Below, piece after piece: positions 45,481-53,269 of a stretch of 53,269 nucleotides of DNA. The notes beneath the pieces were generated by a model. That model made no database searches. It was not told the origin of the DNA and saw nothing but the letters and a program-made list of their open reading frames with translations. Position numbers and translations under genes: made by a program. Within the stretch, counting starts at the first letter, position 1. Each line of letters starts with the position of its first letter. Origin of the DNA: Bacillota bacterium (GTDB lineage: Bacteria; Bacillota; Clostridia; Peptostreptococcales; Anaerovoracaceae); contig JAFSCP010000019.1 in the NCBI GenBank assembly GCA_017436705.1, forward strand, positions 1 to 53,269, given 5' to 3'.

Positions 45481-46249
45481 GTTTATCGGTATATGTGTCG
45501 TCCATGTTGTAAACATAAAGCGGATCCAGCACTTTAAGCTGCTTGCCGCCGCCCTTTACAAAATGTACCAGAATAATATTCGGTGCAGTTTCCGCATTGG
45601 GGCTTACGAAACACATATCCTTGGGTTCAAGACCATATTTGCGGCCCAGGCAGCAGATATCAACCAGTCTTGAAGGACGGTGCACCATAAAAAAGTCACC
45701 TTTGTTTTTAAGAAGTTCTGCCGCACATCTGATAAAGTCCTCCAGATTGGCAGTAGTTTCGTGGCGCGCAATTGACTTGGCACTGTTGGCGCTCTTCAGT
45801 CCCCCTCCGCCTTCTGTGTACGGCGGATTGGACGTAACAACATCAACTTTGCCCTTCAGCTCACTGCCCCAGGTCTGGCCAAAATCTTTAACATCGGCGT
45901 TGATGAAGTTCATACGCCCCTCCAGATTGTTCATTGCTGCATTGCGGCAGGCTCTGTCATAGGAGCCGGGCTGCACTTCCAGGCCGGTAAGACTGGCCCA
46001 TCTGGTCTTGTGGCTGAGAATGACAGGTATTATCCCTGTACCCGTTCCCAGATCCACAGCAGCAACATCGCTTCCGTTACGAACAGCGGCAGAAACGACA
46101 TATTTCGACGCAAAATCCGCAAGAATGACAGCATCCACTCCGTAACAGAATTCCTCTGGTTTCTGTATGAGCCTGAGTTGGCCGAAACCAGTATCGTCCA
46201 CTCTTTCATCTTCGCAAATATTAACTTTTTCTGCTGCAGTTTCTGTCAT
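45461..46249 (-). CDS. trmN6: tRNA1(Val) adenine-N6 methyltransferase-like protein
   Basis: 262 residues, YfiC/TrmN6 family (YabB in Bacillus), class I Rossmann methyltransferase acting on adenine. SAM motif VDLGTGTGIIPVIL; the adenine-N6 signature NPPY lies in VTSNPPYTEGGGG. The tmk-holB-ricT-trmN6 order is the standard Firmicute cluster. It begins nine bases after ricT. The modified base in this organism is inferred from the family only. Confidence 0.9.
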   Translation of the reverse strand: MTETAAEKVNICEDERVDDTGFGQLRLIQKPEEFCYGVDAVILADFASKYVVSAAVRNGSDVAAVDLGTGTGIIPVILSHKTRWASLTGLEVQPGSYDRACRNAAMNNLEGRMNFINADVKDFGQTWGSELKGKVDVVTSNPPYTEGGGGLKSANSAKSIARHETTANLEDFIRCAAELLKNKGDFFMVHRPSRLVDICCLGRKYGLEPKDMCFVSPNAETAPNIILVHFVKGGGKQLKVLDPLYVYNMDDTYTDKLRECYR

Positions 46250-46258
46250 ATTCAGTCT

Positions 46259-47230
46259 TTAGTCCTTGATAAGTTCTTCGATTTCCTTCATTGTAGCAGC
46301 GTCCACACCTTCAAAGAGGTTCTTGTGACCGTTGTCTCTGCGCTTTTCAATACGCTTGATTTCTTCTTTTTTGTATGTGTAAATGTCCGGAGTAAGCTTT
46401 TCTTCCTGTTCTTCATGCTTGGCTGCGTCATCCTTCTTGCCCTTGGCAGGCTTTTCATCCACATAAAGTCTTACTCGGATCTTGTTTTCAAGAATATTTG
46501 TATCCACAACCTTTGCCAGACCATCAGGTGTCTTGATTTTTTCACCGGCTTCAGGCATTCCTCTGCGAAGTTCCATATAAATATCGTTTTCGTACTTGAG
46601 GCAGCACATAAGTCTTCCGCAGATACCTGAAATTTTTGCAGGGTTTAAAGAAAGGTTCTGTACCTTGGCCATTTTGATGGAAACCGGCTCAAAATCAGCC
46701 AGCCAGCTATGACAGCAAAGGGCTCTGCCGCAGCTTCCGATTCCGCCCATCATCTTGGCTTCGTCTCTGACACCAATCTGACGAAGCTCGATTCTCATCT
46801 TGAATACACTTGCCAGATCTTTTACCAGTTCTCTGAAGTCTACGCGGCCGTCAGCTGTGAAATAGAAAATGATTTTGCTGTTGTCAAAGGTATATTCCAC
46901 ATCTATAAGCTTCATAACAAGGCCATGCTTGTCAACTTTTTCCTGACAAAGCTGCATAGCTCTTTCCTTCTTCTTCACATTTTCCTGATGCTGCTTGTGG
47001 TCCTCTGCGTTGGCAATTCTGATGATTTTTTTCAGAGGTGCAACGATTTCATCCTCAGAAACTTCTGTAGGATCCATAGTCACTGTACCGAATTCCATGC
47101 CGCGGGCTGTTTCAACGATTACGCAGTCTCCTATATTAAGTTCAAAATTATCCGGATCAAAATAATACACCTTACCGGCAGTCTTGAATCTGACCCCTAT
47201 TACCTTTATTTTATTCAATTTATCCTCCAA
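46259..47230 (-). CDS. ricT: Ric complex subunit RicT (YaaT), PSP1-domain protein
   Basis: 323 residues. The PSP1 C-terminal domain occupies the centre. Cysteine motifs GIGSCGRALCCHSWL and ISGICGRLMCCLKYE are the conserved ones that hold [4Fe-4S] clusters with RicA and RicF in Bacillus. RicT promotes RNase Y-dependent mRNA processing and phosphorelay activation for sporulation. A charged, low-complexity stretch (about 258-285) separates the core from the C-terminus. It overlaps holB by 11 bases. Confidence 0.95.
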   Translation of the reverse strand: MEDKLNKIKVIGVRFKTAGKVYYFDPDNFELNIGDCVIVETARGMEFGTVTMDPTEVSEDEIVAPLKKIIRIANAEDHKQHQENVKKKERAMQLCQEKVDKHGLVMKLIDVEYTFDNSKIIFYFTADGRVDFRELVKDLASVFKMRIELRQIGVRDEAKMMGGIGSCGRALCCHSWLADFEPVSIKMAKVQNLSLNPAKISGICGRLMCCLKYENDIYMELRRGMPEAGEKIKTPDGLAKVVDTNILENKIRVRLYVDEKPAKGKKDDAAKHEEQEEKLTPDIYTYKKEEIKRIEKRRDNGHKNLFEGVDAATMKEIEELIKD

Positions 47231-48038
47231 TTTTAAGCACTAAATTTTTAAGCGCATAATTATAGTTTACATTCATTATCAGATCACGGCGGGCCTCCTC
47301 AATGAGTGATACCGCCATGAAAATCTCTTCCTTTTTAAGAAGTCTGCCACGCGGGTCTTTTTCCAGCAGAAGGCTTCTGTAGATTCTCTCCAGACCATCC
47401 AGCATACGGAAAGCGTCCTCACGGTTTTTCACACTTTTCGACAAAATCTGCTTAAGCGTAAAGAACTTTTCCCCTTCGATAAGAGCATCAACCAGCTTGC
47501 TGGCATCCTTAAGGCTCTCTGCACCGGTATCTTCACCGCCGCTCAGTCTGTAAAAAATACAGCGCGACTTGATGGTATCAAGCAGGTTTTCGCGGTTTTC
47601 CGACAGAAGAATTATGACTGTTCCCGGATAAGGTTCTTCCAATGTCTTCAGCAGTCTGTTCTGGGCACGCTTGGTCATAGTATCCGCATTGCAGATTATG
47701 GCCATATTACGACTGCCATTAGGCTTCTTTTTAAGATTTTCCTGAAGCTCTGTTATCGCATCGTCTTTTACCGATTTGGTTGTCGTGCCTTCAGCGCGGA
47801 CATAATACAGATCCTCGCAGTTATCGTGGTCGATTTTACGGCAGCTGACGCACCTGTCACAGCCGTCGCCCGGACTTTCCATACAGCACACCGCCTTAAG
47901 GAAATCCCTGGCGAAAGCCTCTTTGTCAACACAGTTGTCACCTTCAATGATATATGCGTGGGAAACATTGCCGCCGCGCAGGCTGGCACTGATTCTTCCG
48001 ACTAGTTTTTCATCACTTTTCCAGTTACTTAATGACAC
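47220..48038 (-). CDS. holB: DNA polymerase III delta' subunit
   Basis: 272 residues, clamp-loader subunit. N-terminal AAA+ fold without a working P-loop (IIEGDNC), as normal for delta'. A four-cysteine zinc cluster lies in CCMESPGDGCDRCVSC. The sensor 1/SRC region is RAQNRLLKTLEEPYPGTVIILLSENRENLLDTIKSRC, with the SRC arginine that probes ATP in the neighbouring subunit. It overlaps tmk by 14 bases and ricT by 11. Confidence 0.93.
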   Translation of the reverse strand: MSLSNWKSDEKLVGRISASLRGGNVSHAYIIEGDNCVDKEAFARDFLKAVCCMESPGDGCDRCVSCRKIDHDNCEDLYYVRAEGTTTKSVKDDAITELQENLKKKPNGSRNMAIICNADTMTKRAQNRLLKTLEEPYPGTVIILLSENRENLLDTIKSRCIFYRLSGGEDTGAESLKDASKLVDALIEGEKFFTLKQILSKSVKNREDAFRMLDGLERIYRSLLLEKDPRGRLLKKEEIFMAVSLIEEARRDLIMNVNYNYALKNLVLKIGG

Positions 48039-48657
48039 CGCTGAGCACTTCCTCTAACTTCTTATATATATCATCTCTGATTTCTTCTATTCCTCTTGAA
48101 GCATCAATTCCGAATATTCTGTCCGGATTATCCTTTTCAAGCTGCAGATAACCGTTGTAAACTTCCTGATGAAAATCCACCTTTTCGGATTCCAGGCGGT
48201 CTTCCTGATTTCTGCTGCTCACACGGCGCTTGCCGATGCCCGGATCCAGCTTCATCAGGAAAGTCACATCAGGCATACATCCAGCCACCGCATAGCTGTT
48301 GATTACAGATACTGACTCTCCCAGCCTGCGTCCGTATCCCTGATATGCCATGCTGGAGTCCACAAAGCGGTCGCAGATCACAATCTTTCCTGCTGCAAGT
48401 GCAGGCTTGATAACCTGAGAAACATGCTGCGCCCTTGATGCGGCATAAAGCATCGCTTCAGTCATGTAGTCCATTTCCTTGCAGTTATTATCAAGAAGAA
48501 TCTCACGGATTCTGTCACCGATGGCAGTGCCGCCCGGTTCTCTTGTAAATACAATTTCCAGATTTTTATCTTCAAAAAATTTTTTAATATTGCTGATCTG
48601 TGTGGATTTGCCGGAACCGTCAGGTCCTTCGATCGAAATGAAAATGCCTCTTTTCAT
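48025..48657 (-). CDS. tmk: Thymidylate kinase
   Basis: Phosphorylates dTMP to dTDP. 210 residues. P-loop IEGPDGSGKST (9-19), the DR-Y/F motif CDRFVDSSMAYQGYGR, and TREPGGT in the dTMP site are all intact. It follows a 35-codon membrane-peptide gene and precedes holB, so is part of the tmk-holB-ricT-trmN6 operon. Confidence 0.97.
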   Translation of the reverse strand: MKRGIFISIEGPDGSGKSTQISNIKKFFEDKNLEIVFTREPGGTAIGDRIREILLDNNCKEMDYMTEAMLYAASRAQHVSQVIKPALAAGKIVICDRFVDSSMAYQGYGRRLGESVSVINSYAVAGCMPDVTFLMKLDPGIGKRRVSSRNQEDRLESEKVDFHQEVYNGYLQLEKDNPDRIFGIDASRGIEEIRDDIYKKLEEVLSGVIK

Positions 48658-48685
48658 GACTTATCTCCTGTATCTGCTGCTTCTC

Positions 48686-48793
48686 TTACTTCTTTTTTGC
48701 TACTTCATCAGCCAGTCTGGCAAACAGAATGCTTACCAGCGCCAGCATGGGCACGCATACAAGCACTGCCAGTGCAATTTTGGCTATTAACAT
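48686..48793 (-). CDS. 35-residue single-pass membrane peptide upstream of tmk
   Basis: An open frame below usual annotation limits: ATG at 48791-48793 six bases after GGGAGGT, TAA at 48686-48688. The product starts MLIAKIALAVLVCVPMLALV, one hydrophobic helix of about 26 residues, and ends in a charged tail LADEVAKKK. The good ribosome site, codon use like its neighbours and its place 28 bases before tmk support a real gene. No homologue is recognised; Bacillus has small genes (yaaQ, yaaR) in this cluster, but these are not similar. Confidence 0.65.
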   Translation of the reverse strand: MLIAKIALAVLVCVPMLALVSILFARLADEVAKKK

Positions 48794-48849
48794 GTTGCGT
48801 ACCTCCCTGAAATCATAGATATTAGTATTTTAACACAAAACTCAAAAAA

Positions 48850-48884
48850 AATAAAGTGCCCAAGTATAAATACTATGGGCACTT
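48850..48884 (-). terminator. Terminator after the NhaC-type gene
   Basis: A stem AAGTGCCCA / TGGGCACTT extended by GTAT/ATAC in the loop, followed on the minus strand by TATTTTTTTT. Confidence 0.85.
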
Positions 48885-48904
48885 CCGTAGTTATATTTTT
48901 AATA

Positions 48905-50368
48905 TTATGCAGATTTGAGAGCTTCTTTTTCTTCGTCAGTCAGAGGTCTGTAAGTACGCATACTTGCCTTTTCGCCGGTCTTCCAGAAGAACTTTCCTGT
49001 GAATGCGTATATAATCGCAAGCAGTGGGCAAATCCAGCAGAAGAAAGAGAAAGGTATAAATTCAATTGCTTTCACACCTAAAGTTTCTGCCATGTAAATA
49101 CCGCATAAGCTCCAAGGTACTAATGGAGAAATGATTGTACCGGAATCTTCCAGCGTACGGGATAAAGTCTGAGGCAGCAGGTCTTTCTTCTTGAATTCTG
49201 TGATGTACATACGGCCGCCTACTACGATTGCAAGTGTCTGGGATGCAGTCGCAGCAAGGAGAATTACATTTGTAACGATAACTGTGGTAACCAGGCCGCC
49301 AAGACTCTTTGTAAACATTTTCATCTTTTCAAGGAAAGCTTCCAGAAGTCCTGTTTTTTCCATAATCGCTCCATAGAGCATACCAAGCATACCAAGAGAT
49401 GCAGTCCAGAGCATTGACTGGAGGCCACCTCTGTTCATAAGTTTGTCGAATTCTGCATAACCGGATTCAATGGTGAAACCGGAATCGAGAATGGCTGTCA
49501 TTTCGGATAAAGTATGTCCCTGCAGAACAATCGCAAGAATGACTGCTATTAATGTGGAAATCATAAGTGTCGGAATTGACGGACATTTTTTAACTGCCAT
49601 GCCGATAACGATTACAGCAGGTAAAAGCAGGAGTACTAAATTAAATCCGCCAATGTTGAAGTTTGTTTCAATTGCAGATAAAGTCTGTGCAATTACTTCG
49701 GAGTTGACACTGTCAGCACTATATTTAAATCCAAGTACAGTATAAATTATGAGAGAAATTACAAGACCAGGACCTGCGGTGTAAACCATTGATCTGATAT
49801 GGTCAAACAGGTCTGCTTCAGAAACAGCAGGTGCCAGATTAGTTGTATCAGACATCGGTGACATCTTGTCACCAAAGTATGCACCTGAAATAATTGCTCC
49901 GGCAGTCATTGCAGGATTGATTCCAAGGCCTGCACCGATACCCATGAGAGCGATACCTACAGTACCTGCAGTTGACCAGGACGAACCTGTTGAAATTGCG
50001 ACGATTGCGCAGATTATACATGCAGTTACAAGGAAAAGTGAAGGGTTAATAATTTTAAGTCCCCAATAAATAATCATAGGAACAGTACCGCAGGCAATCC
50101 ATGAAGCAATAAGGCATCCGATGAGCATCATAATTATAGTTGGTTGCATCGCAATCTTGCCGCCGTAGTCAATAGTTTCAGCAAGTGATTTCCAGTCATG
50201 GCCGTTGTTAAGCCATGAAACTATAAGTGTAATACCGATTGATACAAGTAAGTTAATGTGAATAGGAATATCCAGCCAAAGCAGTGAACATATCATTGAT
50301 ACCAGCAGGAACGCTATACAGAAAAACGCCCAGCTGAATGGCATTGCTTTTTTAGTTTCTTCATTCAT
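48905..50368 (-). CDS. NhaC-family Na+/H+ antiporter-type transporter
   Basis: 487 residues with about 11-12 membrane helices of the IT superfamily. Conserved features: ISTGSSWSTAGTVGIALMGIG, the GAYFGDKMSPMSDTTNLAPAV motif with the ion-binding acidic and polar residues, and ATASQTLAIVVGGRMY. NhaC relatives exchange Na+ for H+ or for organic acids (MleN-type). The gene is followed by a terminator and preceded by a creatininase-family gene (26-base gap), so the cargo might be the hydrolase's substrate or product; this is inference. Confidence 0.9.
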   Translation of the reverse strand: MNEETKKAMPFSWAFFCIAFLLVSMICSLLWLDIPIHINLLVSIGITLIVSWLNNGHDWKSLAETIDYGGKIAMQPTIIMMLIGCLIASWIACGTVPMIIYWGLKIINPSLFLVTACIICAIVAISTGSSWSTAGTVGIALMGIGAGLGINPAMTAGAIISGAYFGDKMSPMSDTTNLAPAVSEADLFDHIRSMVYTAGPGLVISLIIYTVLGFKYSADSVNSEVIAQTLSAIETNFNIGGFNLVLLLLPAVIVIGMAVKKCPSIPTLMISTLIAVILAIVLQGHTLSEMTAILDSGFTIESGYAEFDKLMNRGGLQSMLWTASLGMLGMLYGAIMEKTGLLEAFLEKMKMFTKSLGGLVTTVIVTNVILLAATASQTLAIVVGGRMYITEFKKKDLLPQTLSRTLEDSGTIISPLVPWSLCGIYMAETLGVKAIEFIPFSFFCWICPLLAIIYAFTGKFFWKTGEKASMRTYRPLTDEEKEALKSA

Positions 50369-50394
50369 TTTATTTTCCTCCTGAATTTTTCAGA

Positions 50395-51216
50395 TTACAT
50401 ATCGAATAAATATTTATCAGCTACTGCTGCAATCCATTTTGCATATGCATCGTAGCAAAGGATTCCTTCTTCAGCAGTTGCGTCGGCAGGATCTCCTACG
50501 TAACCAGGAGATTTGTCTTCCTTAGTTGGCATAAATACGCCCACGGAACCGCCATAGTAATAGAGACCACTCATCTTTACAGGTTTAGTGTCTTCTTCCG
50601 GATACCATCCTTCAACATCCTTATTTTTTACCAGGTCAGGCACCGCTGCCATGCAGCACGCAGTTTCATCTTCACCGCCGTGGCCCTGATGTTCAGCATT
50701 CTTGAGAACTGTAGGCCAGAAATCATTGTGAGGTGCAACCCAGTCACACACAACTGACTTAATATTATGTCTGTTTGCAAGATCTTTTGCCACAACATTG
50801 AGAGCCGCCTGATTTTCGGAGTGATTAAGAATCAGTACGAATCGTTCAAACCCTGTTTCGTGAAGTGAAAGTATAATATCCTCAGCCATTTCAATAAAAG
50901 TTTTTTCATTCAGATACACATTCCCCAGAAGTTTATCTCGTTCAAACTTGTTTGTCTGAGTTCCAAAAGGAATTGCAAGGCCCGGTACTGATTTTCTTCC
51001 CAGTTCTGCCAGACATTCGTGTACTCTTCTGATCAGTACGTTAGCCTGAAAATAATCAGCGCCCATCGGCAGATGCACACCATGGTTCTCGACAGCACCA
51101 AAAGAAAGAATTACGGTCTGTGTTTCTTTAAGTGTTTCTTCAAGCTCAACGGCCGTCATTTCCATTAAAGACTTCGGTCCTTTTACTTCATATAATGTTT
51201 TCCAATCCTGAATCAT
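50395..51216 (-). CDS. Creatininase-family metal amidohydrolase
   Basis: The open frame starts at 51255, but the ATG at 51214-51216 follows CGGAGGTAAGATAT and is preferred; 273 residues. Metal ligands: E43, H45 and D54 in GAVENHGVHLPMGADY, and the second block GHGGEDETACCMA; LNHSENQ replaces the more usual NGHGGN. The family includes creatinine amidohydrolase, formamide hydrolases of riboflavin synthesis, and mycofactocin peptidase MftE, so the substrate is open. Pairing with an NhaC-type carrier and a divergent aminotransferase suggests catabolism of an amide or cyclic amide. Confidence 0.82.
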   Translation of the reverse strand: MIQDWKTLYEVKGPKSLMEMTAVELEETLKETQTVILSFGAVENHGVHLPMGADYFQANVLIRRVHECLAELGRKSVPGLAIPFGTQTNKFERDKLLGNVYLNEKTFIEMAEDIILSLHETGFERFVLILNHSENQAALNVVAKDLANRHNIKSVVCDWVAPHNDFWPTVLKNAEHQGHGGEDETACCMAAVPDLVKNKDVEGWYPEEDTKPVKMSGLYYYGGSVGVFMPTKEDKSPGYVGDPADATAEEGILCYDAYAKWIAAVADKYLFDM

Positions 51217-51363
51217 ATATCTTACCTCCGAATTAAGTATTGTATATTCATGCATGATTATTTTTTATTATTCATATAACGGTATAAATAATACTCCTGA
51301 TTTACACCGGTGTCAATAGCTTTTTTTAATTTTTTCTTTTAATTTTTTATGTGCTTCACTTCC

Positions 51364-51392
51364 TTGACAATACCCTCAAATAGTGATAAAAA
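51364..51392 (+). promoter_or_regulatory. Probable promoter of the class V aminotransferase
   Basis: TTGACA (51364-51369), 17 bases, extended -10 TGaTAAAAA (51384-51392). Transcription would start about 25 bases before the ATG at 51425. The divergent creatininase promoter must lie in the same 208-base AT-rich gap. Confidence 0.6.
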
Positions 51393-51424
51393 TAGTATAT
51401 GATTTTCTACATAAGGAGGAAAAA

Positions 51425-52561
51425 ATGAAAAAATTATTAATGATTCCCGGACCTACACCGGTTGACAGACGTATACAGGACGAAATGGGCAGAGAAACCA
51501 TTGCCTTCGGCGATGCTTCATTCGTTGCAGACTTTAAAGAAGTTATCGCACAGCTGAAATCACTCTTTGACTGTTCCGGCGAAGTATTCGTTGTAAGCGG
51601 AAGCGGCACACTCGCTATGGAAATGGCAGCTGCCAATGTTACAAAGCCTGAAGACAATGTGCTCATTATCTCCCACGGTTACTTCGGTGACAGATTCGTT
51701 GAAATCTTTGAACACAAAAAGAGAAATGCAGATGTTCTCCGTTGCGAATGGGGCGAAATCGTTCCTCTTGACGAAATCAAGGCTGCACTGGACGCAAAAA
51801 AATATGCTGCAGTAGTAGTTACACATGTTGATACTGCAACAGGTGTTATGGCACCAGTTGCTGAAATCGGCAAGCTGGTAAAATCTTATGACGATACTAT
51901 GTTTATCGTTGATGGCGTATGTGCAACTGCAGGTATTGAAGAAAAAGTTGATTCCATGGGTATCGACATTCTTCTCACAGGCTCCCAGAAAGCTTTCGGC
52001 GTAGCTCCTGGTCTTGCGCTCCTCTGGGCAAGCAAAGCAGCCATGGCAAGAAGAGAATCTCTCGGTGTAATTCCTGAATATTACTGCGACTTCGACAAAT
52101 GGCTTCCTATCATGCACGATCCATCCAAGTATTTCGCAACTCCGCCTGTTAATATGATCTGGGCTCTGCAGGAATCCATCGCAATTATAAACGAAGAAAC
52201 AATCGAAGGAAGATATGCCCGCCACATAAAAAACGCCAAGGCAATGCAGGCTGCACTGGAAACTCTGGGCTTCAGAATCCTTGCAAATCCAGACTATCGT
52301 GCATATACTCTCAGCAACGTAATCTACCCTGAAGGCACTGATGATGCACAGTTCAGAAAAATTCTGGCAGAAGAAGGAGTTCAGGTTGCCGGCGGTCTCG
52401 GACCTTATGCAGGTAAAATGTTCCGTCTCGGTCACATGGGCAACATTGACGATCATGACATGGTATCAGTAATCGCGGCAATCGAACGTACAATGAAACG
52501 CTGTGGTATGGAAGTCGAATTCGGCAAAGGTGTCGGATGTCTCATGAACGCCCTTGCATAA
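51425..52561 (+). CDS. Class V aminotransferase, alanine-glyoxylate/serine-pyruvate type
   Basis: 378 residues, PLP fold type I. The start is set at the ATG after AAGGAGG; the longer frame adds 14 residues. N-terminal IPGPTPVDRRIQDEMG, substrate loop SGSGTLAMEMA, cofactor aspartate in FIVDGVCATAG, Schiff-base lysine K189 in LTGSQKAFGVAPG, and late RLGHMGNID with the carboxylate-binding arginine. Members use glyoxylate or pyruvate as acceptor (AGXT, PucG). The donor is not predictable; it is placed opposite a creatininase-type hydrolase and NhaC carrier. A short extra C-terminus (GKGVGCLMNALA) is noted. Confidence 0.92.
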   Translation: MKKLLMIPGPTPVDRRIQDEMGRETIAFGDASFVADFKEVIAQLKSLFDCSGEVFVVSGSGTLAMEMAAANVTKPEDNVLIISHGYFGDRFVEIFEHKKRNADVLRCEWGEIVPLDEIKAALDAKKYAAVVVTHVDTATGVMAPVAEIGKLVKSYDDTMFIVDGVCATAGIEEKVDSMGIDILLTGSQKAFGVAPGLALLWASKAAMARRESLGVIPEYYCDFDKWLPIMHDPSKYFATPPVNMIWALQESIAIINEETIEGRYARHIKNAKAMQAALETLGFRILANPDYRAYTLSNVIYPEGTDDAQFRKILAEEGVQVAGGLGPYAGKMFRLGHMGNIDDHDMVSVIAAIERTMKRCGMEVEFGKGVGCLMNALA

Positions 52562-52591
52562 TTTCAGATAAATAAAACCTTATATACACTA

Positions 52592-52624
52592 AAAGGAACA
52601 TTGTCATCACGGCAATGTTCCTTT
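52592..52624 (+). terminator. Terminator after the aminotransferase
   Basis: A perfect 12-bp stem AAAGGAACATTG / CAATGTTCCTTT with a 9-base loop, then a T-rich tail. Confidence 0.85.
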
Positions 52625-52740
52625 GTTTATTGCAGAAAATTTATTCAAAAAACAAAAAAGAACCTCGGTGGTTGGAATGTTGCTTTGAGGTTCGGCAAGG
52701 AATATATGTAATCAGCCTTCAGCCAGGCTGCTTGGGCACA

Positions 52741-52765
52741 TAAAAAGAAGCGCGATGCGCTTCTT
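52741..52765 (-). terminator. Terminator of the rRNA operon
   Basis: A 9-bp stem AAGAAGCGC / GCGCTTCTT, loop GAT, followed on the minus strand by TTTTTA. It lies just past the 5S gene. Confidence 0.85.
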
Positions 52766-52781
52766 CTCAGAAAAAAAATGA

Positions 52782-52897
52782 ACTGGCAACGTCCTACTTT
52801 CCCAGGCAGCTTCCCACCAAGTATCATCGGCGCTAAGGAGCTTAACTACTGTGTTCGAGATGGGAACAGGTGTGACCTCCCCGCTATTGTCACCAGA
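52782..52897 (-). rRNA. rrf: 5S ribosomal RNA
   Basis: About 116 bases. On the minus strand the ends pair (TGGTGAC with GTTGCCA), and the conserved core CCCATCTCGAACACAG, with AGTTAAGCTCC, is intact. It is followed by a terminator and preceded, after a 73-base spacer without tRNA, by 23S rRNA. End positions are good to a few bases. Confidence 0.95.
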
Positions 52898-52970
52898 TCT
52901 TTTCTTTCAGGTATCTTTGTACCTTCAAAACTGAATAGTCTTCATCATGTATCTTCCTTCTAAAACCACT

Positions 52971-53269
<299 letters not shown>

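Noticed and set aside
51560-52456. 298-residue minus-strand open frame
   Set aside because: Shadow of the class V aminotransferase; Cys/His/Phe-rich unnatural composition.

Overview
The window looks like a chromosomal segment of an anaerobic, spore-forming Clostridia-type Firmicute. It carries sporulation genes (spoIID, spmA/spmB, whiA, ricT) and a Firmicute-type class III fructose-1,6-bisphosphatase. It also has an archaeal/V-type ATPase operon, a short-form HisG with HisZ, and amino-acid catabolism genes (3-keto-5-aminohexanoate cleavage enzyme, D-serine ammonia-lyase, cysteine desulfidase). GC content is moderate and AGGAGG-type ribosome binding sites are strong. A lysine/amino-acid fermenter near Anaerovoracaceae (Clostridiales Family XIII) is my guess from gene content only, with low confidence.

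Layout. 0-1.8 kb: 3' part of glnA (cut by the window edge) and an ANTAR regulator. 1.8-3.3 kb: rlmD on the minus strand. 3.4-12.0 kb: complete nine-gene V-type ATPase operon (minus), in transcription order H-I-K-E-C-F-A-B-D, whose rotor subunit keeps the Na+-ligand pattern. 12.2-13.2 kb: whiA. 13.3-20.8 kb: compact his operon hisZ-G-D-C-B-H-A-F-IE (plus), with a palindrome over its promoter and no histidinol-phosphatase gene. 20.8-28.6 kb: a YwaF-like membrane protein, cysteine desulfidase, an orphan Kce-like enzyme, the rapZ/PHP/murB/AI-2E-transporter operon, and a Fic-fold protein with a destroyed active site. 28.7-33.8 kb: phosphodiesterase, D-serine ammonia-lyase, thioesterase, an ArsR sensor, then a convergent metal P-type ATPase with its own HMA chaperone and two ArsR-type operators.

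33.8-37.8 kb is the most accessory-looking part. An intact Fic-HTH protein, two diverged DUF1835-type paralogues and a GNAT acetyltransferase form one minus-strand cassette. It abuts a tRNA-Arg(ACG) gene whose 3' end is duplicated around a GC-rich palindromic insert. 37.9-48.8 kb holds mostly core genes: nucleoid-associated protein, fbp, spoIID, murA, AbrB-type regulator, DUF948-like protein, spmAB, and the tmk-holB-ricT-trmN6 operon led by a 35-residue membrane protein. A roughly 210-bp nested inverted repeat lies just upstream of fbp. 48.9-52.6 kb: NhaC-type antiporter and creatininase-family hydrolase, divergent from a class V aminotransferase. The window ends in an rRNA operon on the minus strand (5S and the 3' end of 23S).

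No CRISPR array, intact transposase or phage gene was seen. The best candidates for something undescribed are the Fic/DUF1835/DUF1835/GNAT cassette at the tRNA-Arg locus, the pseudo-Fic protein, the fbp-upstream nested inverted repeat, and the promoter palindrome shared by the his operon and the AI-2E/murB/PHP/rapZ operon. Everything is read by eye; no database search was run.
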